Assembly: GCA_900543505.1 (NCBI GenBank)
Contig: UQSB01000056.1
Location: forward strand, 1-11,874
DNA: 11,874 nt
Source: an uncultured Collinsella sp.
GTDB lineage: Bacteria > Actinomycetota > Coriobacteriia > Coriobacteriales > Coriobacteriaceae
Direction of reading: 5' to 3'
Part shown: positions 6,801 to 11,874 of the stretch, one piece after another
How positions within the stretch are numbered: the first letter of the stretch is position 1
Layout: each line of letters begins with the position of its first letter
The notes under the pieces: generated by a model
Databases searched by the model: none
Seen by the model: the letters and a program-made list of their open reading frames with translations, nothing else
What the model was told of the DNA's origin: nothing
Program-made: the position numbers and the translations under genes

Positions 6801-9800
6801 CGCCAACGGCGGTGTCATCATCGGCAAGTCCGAGAACATCGACATTCCCATCAAAAAGGTCTGGGAGAACCCCAGGATTCCCCATCCTAATAAGGTCAAA
6901 GTAAATCTCAAGAACGGCGATACCGTCATCGATTCGATCACCCTGAGCGAGTCCAACGACTGGAAGGGCGTCTTCTCCAACCTGCCCGCGGGCGCGCACT
7001 ACACCGTGTCCGAGGACCCCGTCGAGGGCTACAGCTCGAAGGTCACCGGCGACGCCGAGCGCGGCTTCACCGTGACCAACACCTCCACGGCCAAGGTCTC
7101 GGTGCCCGTCGAGAAGAAGTGGGTCGGCCCGGCGGCCGAGAAGGCCACCGTGCGCCTGCTCGCCGACGGGAAGGACACCGGCGAGTCGGCCGAGCTCAAC
7201 GAGTCCAACGGCTGGAAGGGCTCCTTCAAGGGCCTGCCCAAGTACTCCAAGTCCGGCTCCGTGATCGGCTACGCCGTGGCCGAGGCGCCCGTCGAGGGCT
7301 ACAGCTCTAAGGTCACCGGCGACGCCGAGCGCGGCTTCACCGTGACCAACACTGTGAAGACGGGCGAGCTCGACGTCTCCAAGACCGTCGTTGCGCGCGA
7401 GGGCCTGGCGGTCGACGCGGACAAGATATTTAAGTTTGTGGTTGAGGCCACCGATGCCATGGGCCGCAAAGTATCCGGCACCTACGGTGACGCGACGTTC
7501 GAGGACGGCAAGGCGACCCTCAAGCTCAAAGATGGCCAAACGGCGAGGATCACGGGGCTGCCCGAGGGAACTGCCTACACGGTGACCGAACGTGCCGCCG
7601 AGGGCTACACGACCGCGGTGAACGGAGCCGAGGGATCCAGGGCCGATGGCTCCATCTCGGCCGATCAGGTCGCCTCCGCCGCCTTCACCAACGCCTTCGA
7701 CCCCGCCCCCGCCACGGCGTCCGTCCCCGAGCTCACCAAGGTGCTCGCTGGAGGCCGCAAGCCCGGCCTCCAGGAGGGGGAATTCACCTTCGAGCTCTCC
7801 CTCACCGATGGCGCGGGCAATGTCCTCGAGGGCTACCCAATCGAGGCGAAGAATGACAAGGACGGCAAGGTTTCCTTTGGCGAGCTCAGCTTCACCAATC
7901 TGGGCACCTACCACGCGACCGTGACCGAGAAAGCAAGCGGCGATGTCCTGATTGAGGACGATGCGCATGCCTTCACCTTCGACATCGCAGTGACTCAGAC
8001 TGGTGCCGGCCTTAAGGCCGAGATCTTCAACGAGCGGGGCAAGAAGACCTTCACCAACACCTTCACGCCGCACGACAACACCAAGACCGTCACCAAGGCG
8101 GACGCCTCGGGTGCCAAGGTCAATGTGGATGGCAGGCTGGTGGGCGTGGGCGATACCCTCACCTATACCATCGGCTGGGCCAATAACAGCGTCGACGACA
8201 GGGGCGCCGCGCAGGCGGCTGACGTGACGGTGACCGATGTCCTGCCCAAGGGCGTTAACTATGTTGAGGGTTCTGCCGACGGTGCCGCCTACGACGCCGC
8301 GACGCGCACCCTTACCTGGTCGCTCGGCGAGCAGGCTGCGGGCGCCACGGGCACGCTCAGCTTTGACGTGAAGGTCTCCGCCGAAGCCGCCGTGGTCGAC
8401 GACATCTCCAACACCGCCACGGTCAAGGTGGGGGAGAACGAATCCCAGACCAACACGACCCACAACAGCGTGTCCCGCGAGGGCAGCCTCACCGTCAAGA
8501 AGACGGTCGTCGGCGGCGACAGCCAGCGAGAGTTCGGCTTTACGGTCGCGCTGACCGACGGGGACGGCGAGCCCGTCTCCGGCACCTTCGGCAAGGGCGA
8601 GCACGCCGTGACGTTCGCGGGCGGCAAGGCGAACTTCACGCTTAAGGATGGCGGGGAGAAGATCATCTCCGGCCTACCCGTGGGCGCGCACTATACCGTG
8701 ACCGAGGATGCCGCCGAGGGCTACGCGACCACGGCCGAGGGGGCCGAAGGCGCCGTGACCGAGGACGGCGCGACTGTCGCGTTCACCAACACGTACGGAA
8801 CGGCCACCGAGGGCAGGGACGTCTCCACCGCGGGGCTCTTCACCAAGACGCTCGAGGGCCGCGACTGGGCGGAGGGCGACAGCTTCCAGTTCACGCTCGC
8901 GGGCGAGGACGGCGCCCCCATGCCCGAGGGCTCTGCCGACGGCTCCAAGACCGTCAGCGTGACGGCCGGCGCCGGCACCAAGGCGGGCGATAGGGTCGCC
9001 TTCGACTTCGGCCCCATCCGCTACACGCTCGATGACATCAAGGACGCCGGGTTCGCCGAGGTCGGCGGCAAGCGCGTGCGCGCCAAGACCTTCACCTACA
9101 CGGTGCGCGAGGTCAGGCCCGATGACGGCTCCGCCATCGCTGGTGTGGCCTACGACGGCCACACCGCCACGATGACGGTGACCGTGACCGACGACGGCTC
9201 CGGCAACCTCACGGCCACGACGCCCGCAATCGCGCAGGCGAGCGGCGGCGACTTCGTCAACACCTACACGACCGAGCTCGACTACTCGGCCCGCGCGGGA
9301 GTGCGCCTGTCCAAGACGCTCTCCGGCCGCGCCATGGAGGCGGGGCAGTTCGCCTTCACCGTGACCGCGGACGCCGAGACGGCCGCCAAGCTCGGCCTCA
9401 AGACCGGCAAGGACGCCTACGCCGTGGCCGCGGCCGATGACGGTGCGGCCGGCCTGGTCGACCTCATCGGCGGGACCGCGGAGAGCGACGTGAAGTTCAC
9501 CGACGCCGACGCGGGCAAGGTCTATCGCTTCACCGTCACCGAGACCAAGCTCGGCGGCGAGGGCTACACCAACGACACCGCGCCGCGCACGGTGACCATC
9601 GCGCCCGCCTACGATGCCGCGACGGGCAAGCTTACGGTCACGACCACAGTTGCCAAGGACGGTGTCGAGGTCGCACGCAGCGAGGTCTCCACAGCGGATG
9701 GCGCCACGGCGGCGCCCGCGCCCGTGACGGTCGCGTTCGAGAACTCCTACGAGGCCACCGGAAAGCTCGGCGGCGAGGGCAACGTGGCAATTAATGCCAC

Positions 9801-11622
9801 CAAGACGCTGACGGGCCGCGCCGCGAAGGCGGGCGAGTTCTCGTTCTCCGTCCGCAATGCCCAGGGTAATGTGGTCGCGATCGCGACCAACCAGGCCTCC
9901 GGCGACGGCGAGGCCGCGGGACTTGCGTTCTCGTCCATCGCCTACACCACCGACGCTCTCGAGCAGATGGTGGCGGACGGCACCGCCACCAGGGCCGCCG
10001 ACGGCTCCTGGGTCATTCCCTATACCGTTTCCGAGGACGGCACGGGCCGGCTGCCCGCGGGCGTGACGGCGGCCGCATCGAGCTTCGGCATTACGGTCAA
10101 GGTGACCGATGACGGCAAGGGCAGGCTGGATGTGGCCGTGGTCTACCCCGAGGGCTCCGACGGCACGCTGTCGTTCGTGAACGGCTATAGCGCCGGCGAG
10201 GCGACGGTCGACCTCGCGGGCACCAAGACGCTGGCGCTCGGCCAGGCTGGACTCGGCCTCACGCAGGCCGACATCGAGGGCAAGTACGCCTTTAAGATTG
10301 AGCCGCTGGATGGCGCGCCCGCACCGGTCGACGCCTCCGGCAAGACGGTGACCGAGGCGACCAACGACGCCGTCGGCAATGTCGTGCTGGGCCACGTCAC
10401 GTTCAGGCAGCCGAGCGATCTCGATGACGTCGAGATCGACGGCGACGGCCTGCGCACCAAGACGTTCGCCTACCGGGTGAGCGAGTCCGGCTCGGTCGAC
10501 GGCGTGGTCAATGACGCGACGGCGACCAGGACCTTCACGGTCAGGGTCGTCGAGGACACCAATGCGGGCACGCTCGCCGCGGAGGTCCTGCCCGCAGAGG
10601 GCACGCCCGAGGGCAGGGGTGCGTTCGAGTTCACCAACACCTACGGCGTGAACCCGACGCCGAGCTCCGTCACCGACCAGATCAAGGTGAACAAGAAGCT
10701 TAAGGGCCGTGACCTGGCCGAGGGCGAGTTCGAGTTCCAGCTGGTCGAGCTTGCCGCCGACGGCAGCGAGAGCGTCGCGGCGACGGGCAAGAACGCCGCC
10801 GACGGCACGGTCGCGCTTAGCCCCGTCACCTACACCGCGCCCGGCACGCACAGCTACGAGCTGCGCGAGGTCGCCGGCACGGCGGGCGGCGTGACGTACG
10901 ACAAGACGACGTACTGCGTGCGCACGACGGTTGCCGATGCCAAAAACGGCACGCTTACCGTCAAGCACGAGCTCATGGATGCCGAGGGCAATCCCGCGAA
11001 CGACACCTCGGTGACCTTCACCAACGGCTACCAGGCCGCACCCGTCACCCTCAAGCTGGGCGCCGCCAAGGTGCTCAAGGGCGCCGAGCTCAAGGCGGGC
11101 CAGTTTAGCTTTGAGCTCAAGGGCCGGGACGGCAAGGTCATGTCGACCGCCAAGAATGCCGTGGACGGCAGCGTCACGTTCGATGCGCTGACGTTCAAGC
11201 AGGCTGGCACCTACACCTTCACGGTGAGCGAGGTCGACGACGGCCAGGCGCACGTGACCTACGACAAGGCGGTGCACAAGATCGTCGTCACGGTGAGCGA
11301 CGAGGCGGCAGATGGCACCAAGACGGGCTATCTGTCGGCGAAGGTCTCCTACGAGGGCGACGCCAACCTGCCGCCAGTCTTCACCAACAGCTACGCCGAG
11401 AATCCCGGGACCCCCGGCACCCCCGAGAACCCCGGCACGCCGGGCGGTGGCTCGGATGGCGGTTCCGATAGCGGTTCCGGCGGCAGCTCCGGCGACGGCT
11501 CCAAGGGCGGCATGCCCGACACCGGCGACCGCAGCCTGCCGGTTGAGGCACTCGGCGCCATGGCCGGCATCGGTGCGCTGGCCGTCGCGGGCGGCGCGGT
11601 CCTGTACCGCAAGCGCCGCTAA
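3884..11622 (+). CDS. Giant LPXTG-type cell-wall adhesin: BspA-like LRR, beta-helix, CnaB and pilin-isopeptide stalk (5' frame interrupted at a G8 tract)
   Basis: The main frame is open to the TAA at 11620-11622; its first standard start codon is a GTG at 4054, giving 2522 residues. That GTG is not the true start, because the same frame encodes a signal peptide just upstream (about 3913-3996). The proposed start is the TTG at 3884 with a purine-rich Shine-Dalgarno; joining it to the body needs a +1 adjustment in the G8 run at 3905-3912. Domains by nucleotide: about 14 BspA-type LRR_5 repeats (4219-5270), a Pmp-like parallel beta-helix with G-G-G-V-Y and N-x-A motifs (5280-6830), two CnaB domains (6838-7356), a DUF5979-like domain (7363-7700), an FctA-like domain (7711-8070), a DUF11-like domain (8071-8475), a second DUF5979-like domain (8482-8810), then six FctA-like domains (8818-11395). 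The FctA-like domains have a Lys in 'TKTL/KKLKG', a Glu in 'YTVxE' and an Asn in 'FTNxY', the triad expected for intramolecular isopeptide bonds. The end is a Pro/Gly/Ser linker, MPDTG, a membrane helix and RKRR. The likely role is adhesion from a stiff stalk; the ligand is unknown. No sortase gene is in the window. Confidence 0.92.
3905..3912 (+). repeat. Poly-G tract (G8) between the start codon and signal peptide, candidate phase-variation switch
   Basis: Eight consecutive G, the longest homopolymer I noticed in the window, lie between the TTG at 3884 and the signal-peptide core. With G9 or G6 the TTG frame joins the signal peptide and the rest of the adhesin. With the G8 present here it reads out of frame and stops at the TGA at 4055-4057 after 57 codons. 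Poly-G runs near the 5' end of surface-protein genes are classic slipped-strand switches in other bacteria. Homopolymer miscounting during sequencing is the alternative. Confidence 0.6.
3913..3996 (+). other. Signal-peptide coding segment of the adhesin
   Basis: Read in the frame of the adhesin body, these codons give Q-R followed by a long hydrophobic core (VAALCLALVLGFGCLSVGA) and a small-residue end with A-Y-A, then ATES. This is a typical Sec signal peptide with cleavage expected after A-Y-A (about 3996). The open frame continues without a stop into the LRR domain, so the segment belongs to the same gene even though no ATG, GTG or TTG precedes it in this frame. Confidence 0.85.
7021..7082 (+). 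repeat. Direct repeat copy 1 in the CnaB region
   Basis: These 62 bases recur at 7291-7352 with one mismatch (position 7028 against 7298), exactly 270 bp or 90 codons apart. They encode the C-terminal strand pair of each CnaB domain (V-E-G-Y-S-S-K-V through F-T-V-T-N-T). The near identity at nucleotide level suggests recent tandem duplication or gene conversion. Confidence 0.9.
7291..7352 (+). repeat. Direct repeat copy 2 in the CnaB region
   Basis: This is the second copy of the 62-bp repeat at 7021-7082. Upstream, the 'E-S-N-x-W-K-G' segments at about 6949-6969 and 7201-7221 also match, so the whole domain is duplicated with an insertion of several residues in the second copy (around KYSKSGSVIG). 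Confidence 0.9.
11512..11619 (+). other. Cell-wall sorting signal of the adhesin
   Basis: MPDTG (11512-11526) is an LPXTG-type sortase motif with Met in place of Leu. A hydrophobic segment of about 20 residues rich in Ala and Gly follows, then the charged tail R-K-R-R. A repetitive N-P-G-T-P and Gly/Ser-rich wall-spanning linker precedes it. Sortase would cleave between Thr and Gly and attach the protein to peptidoglycan. The sortase itself must be encoded elsewhere. Confidence 0.93.
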
Positions 11623-11633
11623 CGATATGGACG

Positions 11634-11668
11634 AGTGGGGCGAATCCATCCGATGGGTTCGCCCCACT
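11634..11668 (+). terminator. Hairpin terminator after the adhesin gene
   Basis: Bases 11634-11644 pair perfectly with 11658-11668 (11 bp). The stem continues through a G:U pair and a further 4 bp (11646-11649 with 11653-11656) to a 3-nt loop. It starts 11 nt after the adhesin stop. No U-tract follows, as is common in high-GC actinobacteria. Its last base touches the -35 candidate of the SRP RNA promoter. Confidence 0.78.
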
Positions 11669-11696
11669 TGCCGTGGCGGGCGGGAGCAGGTAAGAT
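11668..11696 (+). promoter_or_regulatory. Candidate promoter of the SRP RNA gene
   Basis: TTGCCG (11668-11673) and TAAGAT (11691-11696) are separated by exactly 17 bp and each match the -35 and -10 consensus at 4 of 6 positions. The predicted start, about 7-9 nt downstream, falls at 11703-11705, where the closing stem of the SRP RNA begins. This agreement supports both calls. Confidence 0.6.
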
Positions 11697-11703
11697 ATAC
11701 CGA

Positions 11704-11825
11704 GCGCCTAGCGCGTTCGATGGGTTCGGATGACGACATGTTCCGAATCTGGTCAGGTCCGGAAGGAAGCAGCCATAAGGAGCCTCTGTCGGGCATCCGA
11801 ATCCATCGAGTGCGCAGGCGTTTTT
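11704..11825 (+). ncRNA. ffs: Signal recognition particle RNA, small bacterial (4.5S) type
   Basis: The universally conserved SRP domain IV core is present: GGTCAGGTCC (11751-11760) followed by GGAAGGAAGCAGCC (11761-11774), with the GGAA tetraloop at 11761-11764 and the asymmetric internal loop that binds the M domain of Ffh. Flanking arms pair over a long distance: CGCCT (11705-11709) with AGGCG (11816-11820), and GGTTCGGATG on the left with CATCCGAATCC on the right. The RNA is about 117-120 nt, near the length of the small Alu-less type. A run of five T (11821-11825) after the closing stem provides an intrinsic terminator. The RNA scaffolds Ffh-FtsY for co-translational membrane targeting. 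Confidence 0.97.
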
Positions 11826-11874
11826 GGTGCCGCGGCTACCCGCGAGTGCCGGCGGGGCGCTTGGTGTCTCGCTG

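Noticed and set aside
5600..6820. Repeated Gly-rich pattern considered as tandem DNA repeats or CRISPR
   Set aside because: The periodicity is at protein level (beta-helix rungs). The DNA copies differ and there are no identical repeats with unique spacers.
6241..11796. Two very long minus-strand open frames (787 and 1040 codons) opposite the adhesin stalk
   Set aside because: They mirror the G/C-ending codon bias of the repeated stalk domains. They give low-complexity His/Arg/Gly-rich translations, and one runs into the SRP RNA gene.
11826..11874. Start of a downstream gene after the SRP RNA
   Set aside because: Only 49 bp remain, with no start codon having a ribosome-binding site and no recognisable protein sequence, so nothing can be called.

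Overview
The window looks like a chromosomal segment of a high-GC Gram-positive gut actinobacterium, most likely Collinsella or a close relative in the Coriobacteriia. This rests on the strong preference for G/C-ending codons, an LPXTG-type giant surface protein with an 'MPDTG' sorting signal, a small bacterial SRP RNA, and the overall gene style. The genus is an inference, because no phylogenetic marker was compared.

Layout. Positions 1-378 hold no convincing gene. They contain a GC-rich palindrome (8-29), a roughly 213-bp element bounded by 26-nt imperfect terminal inverted repeats (66-278), and the terminator of lemA (304-342). A LemA-family membrane protein (379-930, minus) is divergent from a TetR-like regulator (1142-1726, plus). 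The 211 bp between them carry a lemA promoter candidate and two dyads. A serine tRNA with anticodon UGA lies on the minus strand (1730-1819), only 3 bp after the regulator's stop. Next is an unusual single reading frame joining a TadA-type tRNA adenosine deaminase to a type-1 glycerate kinase (1871-3652). After an AT-richer regulatory gap comes one giant gene (3884-11622) for a cell-wall-anchored adhesin. In order it has a signal peptide, BspA-type leucine-rich repeats, a right-handed beta-helix, two CnaB domains, a long stalk of isopeptide-type domains, a Pro/Gly/Ser linker and a sortase signal. A strong hairpin follows its stop, and then the SRP RNA gene with its own promoter (11704-11825).

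The most interesting point is at the 5' end of the adhesin gene. The signal peptide is encoded in frame with the body of the protein, but no ATG, GTG or TTG precedes it in that frame. The best start is a TTG at 3884 with a good Shine-Dalgarno. It lies in another frame and is separated from the signal peptide by a run of eight G. Nine (or six) G would restore a complete secreted protein, and eight G gives a 57-residue peptide. This fits a phase-variable (slipped-strand) on/off switch of the adhesin, captured here in the OFF length. A sequencing error is the main alternative.

The housekeeping genes (tRNA, tadA, SRP RNA) are not obviously connected to the adhesin. SRP does serve membrane and secretory targeting, but its position here need not be functional.
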